Shown: positions 14,276 to 22,641 of the stretch, piece by piece
How the letters are laid out: every line of letters begins with the position of its first letter
Position numbering within the stretch: position 1 is the first letter of the stretch
NCBI RefSeq assembly: GCF_005860805.1
Contig: NZ_VCEJ01000008.1
Span: 248,001-312,000 of the forward strand
Source of the DNA: Dyadobacter luticola
GTDB taxonomy: Bacteria > Bacteroidota > Bacteroidia > Cytophagales > Spirosomataceae
Length of the DNA: 64,000 nucleotides
Direction of reading: 5' to 3'
Notes under the pieces: model-generated
What the model was told of the DNA's origin: nothing
The model's database searches: none
Seen by the model: the letters and a program-made list of their open reading frames with translations, nothing else
Translations under genes and position numbers: made by a program

Positions 14276-15772
14276 ATGATTCAAAACGCCCTCCGACCTT
14301 CTGACATCAGCGATGAAATTTTGGCTGGTTATGAAACGGTTATTGGCCTGGAAGTACATTGCCAGCTGCAAACCGAGTCGAAGCTATTTGCCAGGGATTA
14401 CAATCTTTTTGGCGCGGAACCGAATACCAACATTGGCCCGCTCACACTCGCCTTACCGGGAACATTACCCAAAGTCAATAAAAAAGCCATCGAGTACGCG
14501 GTCCGCCTGGGCCTAGCCTGCGGCTGCTCGATCAGCAAAAAAACCATTTTTGACCGTAAAAATTATTTTTATCCCGATCTGCCAAAAGGTTACCAGATTT
14601 CACAGGATAAAAAGCCGATCTGTGAAAATGGCGGTGTGACGATTTCGATAAAAGGTGCACATAACCAGTTAGTTGAGAAGACAATCCGCTTTCACCACAT
14701 TCATTTAGAAGAAGACGCGGGGAAATCGGTGCATGACGGAAGCTATACTGAAACATTGCTGGATTATAACCGTGCGGGCACGCCGCTGGTGGAAATGGTA
14801 TCCGAGCCTGATCTGAGATCGGCGGAGGAAACCGGGGCATTTGTGACGGAAATCCGGAGATTGGTGCGATACCTGCAAATCAGCGATGGAAATATGGAAG
14901 AAGGCTCGCTGCGCTGCGATGTGAATGTTTCTGTGCGTAAAAATGGCGCGCCGGCATATGGTACCAAGGTGGAAATCAAGAACATGAACTCGATCCGCAA
15001 CATGATGCGGGCGATCAGCTTTGAGGAAAGACGTCAGATAGCATTGCTGGAAAATGGGGAGCAAGTGTTGCAGGAAACGAGAATGTTCGACGTCGAAAGC
15101 GGCCAGACTTACGGCATGCGGGTGAAAGAAACCATGAATGATTATCGCTATTTTCCTGATCCCGACCTGGGTCCGGTGGTGATTTCGGAAGAATGGCTTT
15201 CGGAAATCCAGCAAAGCATGCCAGCATTGCCGCATGAGCTGCGTGAAAAATTCGTGAGCCAATATGGCATCCCGGCTTACGACGCCGTGGTTTTAACTGA
15301 TACAAGAGAACTGGCTATCTATTTTGAAGCAGTTTGCGCCAATACAAATGCCTACAAATCAGCTTCGAACTGGCTGATGGGGCCGGTTAAGTCTTTTTTA
15401 AATGAGCACGAAGGCAACATTGAACGTTTCCCGATCGGCGCAGCAAACCTGGCAGCATTGATCGAGCTGGGCGAATCGGGCGTTGTGAGCCATTCTGTGG
15501 CTACGCAAAAGATTTTCCCGGTGATGTTGACCGAGCCTGCACGTTCTCCCAAAGACATTGCGGAGGCAAATAACTGGTTGCAAAACAGCAATACAAACGA
15601 GCTGGAATCGTTGGTAGATGAGGTAATTAGCGTGATGCCGGATAAAGTTTTCGCTTATAAAAAAGGTAAAAAGGGGCTGATCGGCTTGTTTGTGGGAGAA
15701 GTGATGAAGAAATCGAATAACACGGCTGATCCCAAACTTGTCAACCAGCTTTTGGCCAAGAAACTGATCTAG
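14276..15772 (+). CDS. gatB: Aspartyl/glutamyl-tRNA amidotransferase subunit B
   Basis: GatB activates and transamidates misacylated Glu-tRNA(Gln) or Asp-tRNA(Asn) together with GatA and GatC. The 498-residue protein carries YETVIGLEVHCQLQTESKLF, the GatB signature DYNRAGTPLVEMVSEPD and a C-terminal helical tail (GatB/YqeY type, from about residue 350). Length is typical (about 480-500). It has its own -7 element and is followed after 21 bases by a thioredoxin-like gene on the same strand, which may be co-transcribed. gatA and gatC are not in the window. Confidence 0.96.
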   Translation: MIQNALRPSDISDEILAGYETVIGLEVHCQLQTESKLFARDYNLFGAEPNTNIGPLTLALPGTLPKVNKKAIEYAVRLGLACGCSISKKTIFDRKNYFYPDLPKGYQISQDKKPICENGGVTISIKGAHNQLVEKTIRFHHIHLEEDAGKSVHDGSYTETLLDYNRAGTPLVEMVSEPDLRSAEETGAFVTEIRRLVRYLQISDGNMEEGSLRCDVNVSVRKNGAPAYGTKVEIKNMNSIRNMMRAISFEERRQIALLENGEQVLQETRMFDVESGQTYGMRVKETMNDYRYFPDPDLGPVVISEEWLSEIQQSMPALPHELREKFVSQYGIPAYDAVVLTDTRELAIYFEAVCANTNAYKSASNWLMGPVKSFLNEHEGNIERFPIGAANLAALIELGESGVVSHSVATQKIFPVMLTEPARSPKDIAEANNWLQNSNTNELESLVDEVISVMPDKVFAYKKGKKGLIGLFVGEVMKKSNNTADPKLVNQLLAKKLI

Positions 15773-15793
15773 TCACACATTTTATCAAGCATT

Positions 15794-16945
15794 ATGAAGG
15801 GTTTTATCAAAGAGAGTATCTTTCTGGCAGTGACCGTTTTTGCAGGCTTCTCGTCTCTGGCGCAGCTAGCCCCGAAGAATTTTACAGTTTCGGGCAAAGT
15901 AAAAAACGGATCAAAAGGCGAGAAAGTGATTCTATCTCAGTCGGTTGTCGGCGGGCCAGCCATTAAACTGGATTCTGCGCAACTCGCAGCAGACGGAAGT
16001 TTTGCGCTTAAATCCACTGAAAAAGACCGCGGCAGTTTTTTTACATTAAATATTGCTGATCGTCAAAAAGTGGTGCTCCTGGTAGAAGGCGGTGAAAATT
16101 TCAATGTACTGGCCGACGGCACGAGTAAGGATAGCAAAGGAAACGGCGGAAAAGCGGAAGTGACCGGCTCGAAAAACATGGAATACTACGCGAAAGTGGA
16201 TCATTTGATGCAAAACTTCGCAGCAAAAGTGACCAAGTGGAATGAGGACTACGCCGCAGCCGAGGAGAAAAAGGATGCTAAAAAAATTGCGGAAATCCAG
16301 CAGGCTTTTGCAGCCGCGGATCAGGAGCGGATCAATGTCATTAAAGGGTTAATCCCTGAAATGGGTACTTCGCTGGTGGCACTTTTTACAGCTAACAATT
16401 TCCTGCGTCCGGAGAATGATCTGGAAACATTGAAAAAGCTGGCGGATAATTTTGGAAAAGTGGATCCAATTCCCACATTAGCAAAGAGTTATATTGGTCA
16501 AATTAAACGCATTGCCGGTTTGGCAGTAGGTGAAATGGCGCCCGATTTTACATTGACCAGCCCTGAGGGAAAGCCAGTAGCCTTGTCGTCCCTGCGCGGA
16601 AAATTTGTGCTGATCGATTTCTGGGCATCTTGGTGCGGACCCTGCCGGATGGAAAATCCGAATGTGGTGCGGATGTATGATAAGTTCAAAGACAAAGGTT
16701 TTGACATTTACGGCGTCTCGCTCGACGATAATGAAAAGGCCTGGAAAACGGCCATCAGCCGGGATAACCTGAAATGGCAGCATGGTTCTGAATTGAAAAA
16801 ATGGAACTCCGGTGTTGCGCAAACGTATGGCGTGAATGCGATTCCAGCCACATTTCTGCTGGATAAGGATGGCAAGATCATCGCGAAAAACCTGCGCGGC
16901 CCGGATCTGGAAAGCAAGCTGACAGAGTTGCTAGGAGCTCAGTAA
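15794..16945 (+). CDS. TlpA-like periplasmic thiol-disulfide oxidoreductase with N-terminal DUF4369-like domain
   Basis: The 383-residue protein has a signal peptide ending near SSLAQ, a beta-rich N-terminal domain (residues about 28-110) of the DUF4369 type common in Bacteroidota, a helical middle with Lys/Glu-rich segments (about 130-190), and a C-terminal TlpA/AhpC-TSA thioredoxin fold. The active site is WASWCGPCRME (CxxC around residues 280-285) and the cis-Pro region is NAIPATFLLD. Such proteins reduce periplasmic disulfides, for instance in cytochrome c maturation, and a c-type cytochrome lies one gene away, though a direct link is inference. It ends at a terminator. Confidence 0.9.
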   Translation: MKGFIKESIFLAVTVFAGFSSLAQLAPKNFTVSGKVKNGSKGEKVILSQSVVGGPAIKLDSAQLAADGSFALKSTEKDRGSFFTLNIADRQKVVLLVEGGENFNVLADGTSKDSKGNGGKAEVTGSKNMEYYAKVDHLMQNFAAKVTKWNEDYAAAEEKKDAKKIAEIQQAFAAADQERINVIKGLIPEMGTSLVALFTANNFLRPENDLETLKKLADNFGKVDPIPTLAKSYIGQIKRIAGLAVGEMAPDFTLTSPEGKPVALSSLRGKFVLIDFWASWCGPCRMENPNVVRMYDKFKDKGFDIYGVSLDDNEKAWKTAISRDNLKWQHGSELKKWNSGVAQTYGVNAIPATFLLDKDGKIIAKNLRGPDLESKLTELLGAQ

Positions 16946-16969
16946 TATTCATTTTGGTTAAAATAATGC

Positions 16970-16999
16970 AAAAATCCGCGGGGCTACCTGCGGATTTTT
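16970..16999 (+). terminator. Terminator after the TlpA-like gene
   Basis: AAAAATCCGC (16970-16979) and GCGGATTTTT (16990-16999) form a 10-bp stem with a ten-base loop, followed by T residues. It lies between two convergent genes and may serve both. Confidence 0.88.
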
Positions 17000-17018
17000 T
17001 TGTTTTCTCAGTTCACTT

Positions 17019-17897
17019 TTAAAGTGTGTCTTTGATCGAATAAAAGAAGTTGAGCGGATCAGGATAAAGTAAAGAATAGGAGAAATCTTTATCAAGTTTT
17101 TCCCCTGAAATCACTTTAAAAGCGGGCTTCTCAGCATTTTGTGCATAAGTGGGTGCTTCCCAGCCAAACTGGTCGCAAGATTTCTGATAAATTTCCGCCC
17201 GTGTCGGGTGGTGCGGCGCAACAATGTTATACGTTTCGTTTTTTAAACCTTTCTCAATCATTATTGCCAGAATAGTCGCAGCATCGTCGCGGTGGATGTA
17301 ATTGACTGGGATTTCACCAGTTAGCATATTTTTCTGGCCCTGCACATACTTGCCCGGAATCCGGTTGTAGCCCAGCAAACCTGCCAGCCTGGCGATCGTC
17401 ACATTTCTTTCAGGACTTAATGCCTGAACCAGATTTTCGGCCAGGACCATTTCAGGAGAAGCGGAATGTTCGGGTTTAGTGACATCAGTTTCCGACATTA
17501 CACGGTTCAGGTCGGGATAAACGCTGGTCGAGCTGATGAACAAAATGTCCGTTATTTCAGATGCTTGTATTTTTTCGACTACCGCCTCAATTTGTTTTGG
17601 ATAAAATCCCGGCTCGTTTTTTGTCAGTCGTGGAGGCAAGGAAATGACGAGCGTGTCCACTTTAAAAAAATTTTCATTGTCCTCATTTTGGTCTGGAAAG
17701 CCGGGGTTCAAATCAAATAGATGGGCCTCAATTCCGTTGTTAGCAAATTTGAATACTTTCTCCATGGAAGTCGTACTGCCTCTGATTTCCTGCGTACTAG
17801 GCTGGCGGCGCAGGCGTTGAGCTAATGAAAATCCAAGCCAGCCACATCCCAGGATGCTTATTCGTTTTTTTTCTACTTTTGAACCGCTGTCTGTCAT
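17019..17897 (-). CDS. NAD(P)-binding epimerase/dehydratase-like protein
   Basis: The 292-residue protein begins with a Rossmann dinucleotide motif (ISILGCGWLGFSLAQRL, GxGxxG near residues 17-22) and contains LFISSTSVYPD and NYIHRDDAATI, patterns of atypical (YeeZ-like) extended short-chain dehydrogenases. It lacks a clear YxxxK catalytic pair. The substrate cannot be told. Its start codon lies only 19 bases from that of gldB on the opposite strand, so both promoters must overlap the coding regions. Confidence 0.75.
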   Translation of the reverse strand: MTDSGSKVEKKRISILGCGWLGFSLAQRLRRQPSTQEIRGSTTSMEKVFKFANNGIEAHLFDLNPGFPDQNEDNENFFKVDTLVISLPPRLTKNEPGFYPKQIEAVVEKIQASEITDILFISSTSVYPDLNRVMSETDVTKPEHSASPEMVLAENLVQALSPERNVTIARLAGLLGYNRIPGKYVQGQKNMLTGEIPVNYIHRDDAATILAIMIEKGLKNETYNIVAPHHPTRAEIYQKSCDQFGWEAPTYAQNAEKPAFKVISGEKLDKDFSYSLLYPDPLNFFYSIKDTL

Positions 17898-17903
17898 GTC
17901 ACT

Positions 17904-17911
17904 TACCTTTG
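17904..17911 (+). promoter_or_regulatory. -7 element for gldB in a 19-base divergent gap
   Basis: TACCTTTG fits TAnnTTTG, with TTG at 17879-17881 (22-base spacer, inside the divergent gene). Transcription would start at or next to the gldB ATG at 17917, implying a leaderless or nearly leaderless mRNA. Confidence 0.45.
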
Positions 17912-17916
17912 GTCGA

Positions 17917-18927
17917 ATGTATTATTTGAGAAACTTTATCCTTTTTTCTGCTTCAATACTTTTCTTTTTCTCCTGCAAAACAAACAGCAAAAAGGAAGCA
18001 GATACTAATTCGGCGGAAATAAATTTGGTGTCCGAAAATCTCGACCAGGAATTGTTTGCCTGCAAGTCGGTTGCCGAAGTGCAAAATTTGCTGGATAGAC
18101 ACCCGGCTGTCTCAAAATTTTACTTCGTCGATTCCGGCGTCGACTCTACCAAACTGGCAGCGCATCTCTTTAACATTTCTCAAAATCCTGATTTACAGAC
18201 ATTCAGGCAGCAACTGGATTCTCTTATCGGGGATAGAAATACTGAAATCATCAAGCCGCTCGCCGCAGCATTTAAGCAAATCAAACATTACTATCCTGGC
18301 ATCCAGGTCCCGAAAATTCAGTTTATGGTGACAGGCTTTACAGGAAACGATCTGTACATATCTGATTCTGTAATTGTTATTGGCCTCGATTATTTTGGTG
18401 GACCGGCTGCAAGGTATCGTCCCAATGTTTTTGATTACCAGCTCAGAAGATACCGGAAAGAATACATTGTGCCTTCAATTGTATTTTTTGAGTCAAACAG
18501 GTTCAATAATGTTGACGCAGGCGATCAGAGTTTACTGGCAGATATGGTAGGATACGGGAAGGGTTATGAGTTTGTAAAACAGGTCATGCCGGACACGCCC
18601 GACAGCCTGATCATTGGGTACTCGGAAGAAAATCTCAGACGTACCTATAATAGTCAGCTGGACATTTGGAGTTACTTTATTTCCAGCAAATTGCTGTACG
18701 AAAAAAGTGACCTGGTCAAGCGGAAATACATTGAAGAGCGCCCTTTTACGACCGAGATCGGTGCCAAAGTCCCTGGCGCGATTGCCCGCTGGGTGGGCTG
18801 GCGCATTGTCAGCAGTTACATGGCGCGGAACCCGGATACCACATTGCCGCAACTGATGGAAATCGGAAATCCTGCGCGCATTTTACAGGAATCAGGTTAT
18901 AAAGGCCAGCCGGACGAAGAGGAGTAA
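17917..18927 (+). CDS. gldB: Gliding motility lipoprotein GldB
   Basis: The start is placed at MYYLRNFILFSASILFFFSC, which gives a lipoprotein signal with the acylated Cys near residue 20. An open extension of 21 codons upstream overlaps the divergent gene and is unlikely. The 336-residue product carries GldB family patterns: HYYPGIQVPKIQ, VIGLDYFGG, YIVPSIV and, near the C-terminus, RWVGWRIVSSYMARNPD. GldB is an essential component of Bacteroidota gliding and type IX secretion in Flavobacterium johnsoniae, acting at the envelope. The usual flavobacterial neighbour gldC is absent. Instead nuoH follows after 15 bases, possibly in the same transcript. Confidence 0.88.
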   Translation: MYYLRNFILFSASILFFFSCKTNSKKEADTNSAEINLVSENLDQELFACKSVAEVQNLLDRHPAVSKFYFVDSGVDSTKLAAHLFNISQNPDLQTFRQQLDSLIGDRNTEIIKPLAAAFKQIKHYYPGIQVPKIQFMVTGFTGNDLYISDSVIVIGLDYFGGPAARYRPNVFDYQLRRYRKEYIVPSIVFFESNRFNNVDAGDQSLLADMVGYGKGYEFVKQVMPDTPDSLIIGYSEENLRRTYNSQLDIWSYFISSKLLYEKSDLVKRKYIEERPFTTEIGAKVPGAIARWVGWRIVSSYMARNPDTTLPQLMEIGNPARILQESGYKGQPDEEE

Positions 18928-18942
18928 GTTTTTTGGTTAGTT

Positions 18943-20061
18943 TTGCAACATTCACATGACCGCGATTCACGTTTGATACCGTTTACACTCATATTTTTCC
19001 TGCTTTTCGTTCCCGGATTTGTAGTCATCGGCGTGTATCTCGAACGCAAAGTGTCGGCATTTATTCAGGACAGGATGGGGCCGATGGAAGTGGGTAAATG
19101 GGGGTTGCTTCAACTCTTTGCAGATTTGCTTAAACTGCTTCAAAAGGAGGACATTGTACCCAAAGCTGCCGACAGAAGCCTTTTTCTCGTCGCACCTTTC
19201 GTGATATTTCTTTCCGTATTTACCGGTTTTGCAGTAGTTCCCCTCGCACCCGATCTGGCTGGCTCCGGCGCGGCGGTCGGCGTTTTTTTTCTGCTGACGA
19301 TTGTTTCCATTGATGTAGTAGGCTTGCTGATGGCGGGGTGGGGGTCTAACAATAAATTTGCGCTTTTTGGCGCGATGCGGGCCGTCGCACAAATCATTTC
19401 CTATGAAATCCCGCTGGGACTTTCGATTCTTTGCGTGGTGATGTTAACTCAAACATTGGATCTTCAACTGATCAGCTACCAGCAGGGGATTTATGCCAAC
19501 GAAACAACTTATTTATTCGGAATGAGGCAGTTAGGAATTGAGGTAAATGCGGTGGGTGGATTTCTCTCCTGGAACATTATCCGAAACCCATTTCTGCTGC
19601 TGGCCTACATAATCTTTTTTATTGCCTCTCTGGCTGAATGTAACCGCGCTCCTTTTGACCTTCCAGAGGGCGAATCTGAGCTGGTAGCCGGTTTTCATAC
19701 CGAATATTCAGGGATGCGGTGGGCGCTTTTTATGCTTTCCGAATACGGCATGATGCTGCTCGTATCTCTGCTCGGCGCGATCCTTTTTCTTGGAAGCTGG
19801 AACACGCCTTTCCCAAACATTGGACCGATAAAACTGGCCGACTGGACCAGCGGCGAGCCAGGTACCTGGTTCGGCTACCTCACAGGAATTTTCTGGATTT
19901 TGAGTAAAGCCATGCTGGGAATCCTGATCCAGATGTGGGCGAGATGGACATTGCCGCGTCTCCGTGTGGATCAGCTGATGTATCTTGGCTGGAAAGTACT
20001 CACGCCGGTGGGACTGGTATTGTTCTTTATTTCAGGGATCTGGCGGCTTGTCGGGATTTAA
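18943..20061 (+). CDS. nuoH: NADH-quinone oxidoreductase subunit H, standing alone
   Basis: NuoH is the membrane subunit of complex I that helps form the quinone site. The 372-residue protein has about eight membrane segments and classic motifs: LERKVSAFIQDRMGP near residues 28-42, LLQLFADLLKLLQKED, and EGESELVAGFHTEYSG. No ATG lies in frame at the 5' end, because a stop sits at 18925-18927 (the gldB stop). The start must be TTG at 18943 or TTG at 18973, and the first membrane segment is complete with either. No other nuo gene is in the window. Its stop overlaps the stop of the convergent gene in a TTAA. It may be a second NuoH copy or a dispersed complex I gene. Confidence 0.92.
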   Translation: MQHSHDRDSRLIPFTLIFFLLFVPGFVVIGVYLERKVSAFIQDRMGPMEVGKWGLLQLFADLLKLLQKEDIVPKAADRSLFLVAPFVIFLSVFTGFAVVPLAPDLAGSGAAVGVFFLLTIVSIDVVGLLMAGWGSNNKFALFGAMRAVAQIISYEIPLGLSILCVVMLTQTLDLQLISYQQGIYANETTYLFGMRQLGIEVNAVGGFLSWNIIRNPFLLLAYIIFFIASLAECNRAPFDLPEGESELVAGFHTEYSGMRWALFMLSEYGMMLLVSLLGAILFLGSWNTPFPNIGPIKLADWTSGEPGTWFGYLTGIFWILSKAMLGILIQMWARWTLPRLRVDQLMYLGWKVLTPVGLVLFFISGIWRLVGI

Positions 20062-20510
20062 TTGGTGATCTCCGCGCTGTCCAGAATGTAGTTCATCTGG
20101 TAAATGTCGTCCGCGTTTAATTTCAATGTTCCTGTAAATGTCAGGCGCTCGTCTGTTTTAAATTTCCGTCCGTCTTTTTTCTTAAAATTCAATGTCATTA
20201 CCGACTCCGGACCAGCGCCGCCGCAAAAAAAGCAGGCGCTGAAAGGAAATGCGGAAAGCACATACAAGTTTGCATCCAGATCGACCGGCAGAATGTATCC
20301 GGTGATGGAAACCTGCTGGTTTTTAAGCTTCTGCACATTTGGTCCGAATGTTGGATGCAACATATAAATTGATTCTTCCGGGTACCACTTCTTTTTAAAA
20401 GTCACATCGCGCAAAGTTTCCCAGGTAAGTTTCACCGGCTCCACGGTAGGCCGGAAAGCTGATAGTGAAGTGATTAAGAGAAAAAATAAGGCAACTTTTA
20501 AAGATTTCAT
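20058..20510 (-). CDS. DUF3299-like exported protein
   Basis: The start is at MKSLKVALFFLLITSLSAF, a Sec signal peptide. The 150-residue product then shows LTWETL, VSITGYILPVD and SACFFCGGAGPESVM with a Cys pair at about residues 93-96. The layout (W..L, GY..P, a Cys-containing motif in place of the proteobacterial GACIHVPPPP) resembles DUF3299 periplasmic proteins, which co-occur with an ABC ATPase and an FtsX-like permease in zinc-uptake loci (ZrgABCDE in Vibrio cholerae). The same partners lie just upstream on this strand. The CFFC pair suggests metal binding. The DUF3299 assignment is mine and should be checked by profile search. Confidence 0.65.
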   Translation of the reverse strand: MKSLKVALFFLLITSLSAFRPTVEPVKLTWETLRDVTFKKKWYPEESIYMLHPTFGPNVQKLKNQQVSITGYILPVDLDANLYVLSAFPFSACFFCGGAGPESVMTLNFKKKDGRKFKTDERLTFTGTLKLNADDIYQMNYILDSAEITN

Positions 20511-20568
20511 TTGGGCGGAATTTTCGGGTTTCAAATGTTGAACCGGATTAACAAAATTACAGACATTA

Positions 20569-21822
20569 TCATTCCTCGGCCAAAGTTCTCGAAATATTCA
20601 GCCTGTAAATGCCCAGGGAAGGAAGCGCCGCGGCCACCGCGCCGATGAATAATGCGCCGAAAAACAGGAAAACTTCTTCTTTCAAAAGACCAAATCCTTT
20701 GAGAGAATAATGAAAATCCTGCTCCGCCGCGCTGGAAAACAACGATAATCCAACCCTGCTCAGCAAAATCCCTGCAAAATAACCGACCACTGCCAGCAGC
20801 AATCCTTCAATTAATAACATTAAAAAAAGTCGCGTGCGGGTAGCCCCCATAGATAACATTAAAGCCATTTCGTATTTTCTTTCTTTCAAAGAGTTATAGA
20901 GGGAAACAAAAACGCTCACGCCTGCAATGCCGATAATGATCATCGCCAAAGCTCTCAATGTTTCAATCCCGACTCCCAACAGAGAAAACAGGCGGCTGAT
21001 TTCAATGCTGGGCAAGGCAGCCTGCATGGATGTGTTATCATTGATCTGCCGTGGGATTGTCAGCAAACCCATCGGGTTTCGAAATTGCACTAATGCGCTG
21101 GTCACCTGCTTGTTCTCCTCGTCCGGCTCTGGCTCGGCTTGTCCCGGAAGTGGCTTGTGATGTTCTTCGTGCGACTTTTCAGACGATCCTTTTGAATGTT
21201 CTTCCGCATGTTCATGGATGTCCCAAACACTTGACAATCGGGTCAGTATCAGCTGGTCAACCACACTACCGTTTGGCGAGAAAATGCCGGTAACCTTGTA
21301 TTTTTTCTCCCCATGCTTTTCTCCTGCCTGGTCGAGACCGTGTGCGCTTGAAAACTGGTCACCAACTTTCAAATTGGTCATTCTGGCAACTTTATTACCG
21401 ATCGTCACTTCCAAGGAAGCATTGTAAACCTGGCCCTGCGCAAGCTTCGCGCCGAAATGTTCGATATACTTTGGGGTTGTGCCCACAATCCTGAAACCCT
21501 GAAAATTATCACCCATAGAAAGCGGGATCACAGTTTTTACAAACGGATTTCTGCGCAAAGCATTCACTTCCGCCAGAGGCACATTGCCCGTCGGCGCATC
21601 GATTTGGTAAATACTGGAAAGGATTAGTTGCAGTGGGCTTCCCTTGGCACCGACGACCATATCAATTCCCTTGATATTTTTCCTAAATTGTTCGTCCAGC
21701 TGCTTATTCAGCAAGAGGAGCAGGGATATCATGCCGATTCCCAGAGTAAGCAGCAGCGCGCTCAGAAAACTGTTGAGCTTTTTTTCCTTGAGATTCGCGA
21801 GACTGATCTTTAACAAATTCAT
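20569..21822 (-). CDS. FtsX/MacB-type ABC permease with a histidine-rich periplasmic loop
   Basis: The 417-residue protein starts at MNLLKISLANLKEKKLNSFL (a TTG two codons earlier is also open). It has one N-terminal membrane helix (about 20-40), a large periplasmic domain, then three C-terminal helices with GIAGVSVFVSLYNSLKERKYE, the MacB/LolC-type architecture. Inside the periplasmic domain, about residues 203-238 form a His/Glu-rich loop (IHEHAEEHSKG, KSHEEHHKPLPGQ) followed by PEPDEEN. That loop is a plausible zinc or copper site. It is translated after the ATPase gene (14-base gap) and before the DUF3299-like gene (58-base gap). Confidence 0.85.
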   Translation of the reverse strand: MNLLKISLANLKEKKLNSFLSALLLTLGIGMISLLLLLNKQLDEQFRKNIKGIDMVVGAKGSPLQLILSSIYQIDAPTGNVPLAEVNALRRNPFVKTVIPLSMGDNFQGFRIVGTTPKYIEHFGAKLAQGQVYNASLEVTIGNKVARMTNLKVGDQFSSAHGLDQAGEKHGEKKYKVTGIFSPNGSVVDQLILTRLSSVWDIHEHAEEHSKGSSEKSHEEHHKPLPGQAEPEPDEENKQVTSALVQFRNPMGLLTIPRQINDNTSMQAALPSIEISRLFSLLGVGIETLRALAMIIIGIAGVSVFVSLYNSLKERKYEMALMLSMGATRTRLFLMLLIEGLLLAVVGYFAGILLSRVGLSLFSSAAEQDFHYSLKGFGLLKEEVFLFFGALFIGAVAAALPSLGIYRLNISRTLAEE

Positions 21823-21836
21823 TCCCAATGTATTAT

Positions 21837-22463
21837 TTACAAAATCACCTGATTTGAAAACTCGTCTTTCAGTCGCTGGTCGTGCGTAACTACCACAAGA
21901 CTTGCGCCGATAGACGCCGACTGGGCTTTAAGGAGCTGAATTACTTTCTGGCAGTTTACGTCATCGAGGTTCGAGGTAGGTTCGTCGGCCAGGATCACAT
22001 TTGGGTTGTTCATCAGCGACCGGGCAATGCTCACGCGCTGCTGCTCTCCCTGACTTAGCTGGTGTGTTTTTTTAGATAAATGCTCGGTAAAACCCAGCTG
22101 CTCCGCCAGTTGCACTGCTTTTACTTTATCCTGTTTTTGATTAACCAAAAAGTTGGGAAGCAGCAGGTTATCCAGCACAGATAATGCACTTACAAAATGT
22201 GGACGCTGGTAAATGATCCCAATGTTTCGGGCCCTGAGACTCGTCAATTCTTCCTGAGAAAGTGCGTTACTGGACTTATCTGCAATCCGTACTTCACCAG
22301 ATTCGGGTTTCAGAAGAAGCGCCAGCAAATGCAGCAAAGTGGTTTTCCCACGGCCAGATTGACCGAGTATCAGTAATGTTTCCTTATTGCCGCATTGAAT
22401 GTCGGGAAAGCTGAATTTTTTCTGAGGTGAGTACGAAAAGCGGAGATTGCGGCTCGAAATCAT
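21837..22463 (-). CDS. ABC transporter ATP-binding protein (LolD/MacB type)
   Basis: The start is set at MISSRNLRFSYSP. A 43-codon open extension upstream encodes no ABC-like sequence. The 208-residue ATPase shows Walker A GQSGRGKTT (an Arg in place of the usual Ser or Ala), Q-loop IIYQRPHFV, signature LSQGEQQRVSIARSL, Walker B NVILADEPTSNLD and the switch His in VVTHD. It powers the downstream permease. This class of exporter or mechanotransmission transporter takes lipoproteins or peptides, or, in Zrg-like systems, supports metal uptake. It is the first gene of the three-gene unit. Confidence 0.9.
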   Translation of the reverse strand: MISSRNLRFSYSPQKKFSFPDIQCGNKETLLILGQSGRGKTTLLHLLALLLKPESGEVRIADKSSNALSQEELTSLRARNIGIIYQRPHFVSALSVLDNLLLPNFLVNQKQDKVKAVQLAEQLGFTEHLSKKTHQLSQGEQQRVSIARSLMNNPNVILADEPTSNLDDVNCQKVIQLLKAQSASIGASLVVVTHDQRLKDEFSNQVIL

Positions 22464-22598
22464 TGCTAAAATCTTTTTTGCGTACACAATGATAAGGAAG
22501 ATTTGTATCCCTGCCGGAAAAAAGAAGAGGCCTACAAATAAATTTTGGCGAAATACGTTGAAATGGTGTTGCAGCCTGTAGAAAACCAACAACTATCC

Positions 22599-22606
22599 TA
22601 TTTTTG
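22599..22606 (+). promoter_or_regulatory. -7 element for the first DUF6089 gene
   Basis: TATTTTTG fits TAnnTTTG. A CTG lies at the -33 position. It is 35 bases before the preferred ATG at 22642. Confidence 0.4.
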
Positions 22607-22641
22607 CAAAAAAATCGACCCACATGCTTAGAGATTTCGAA

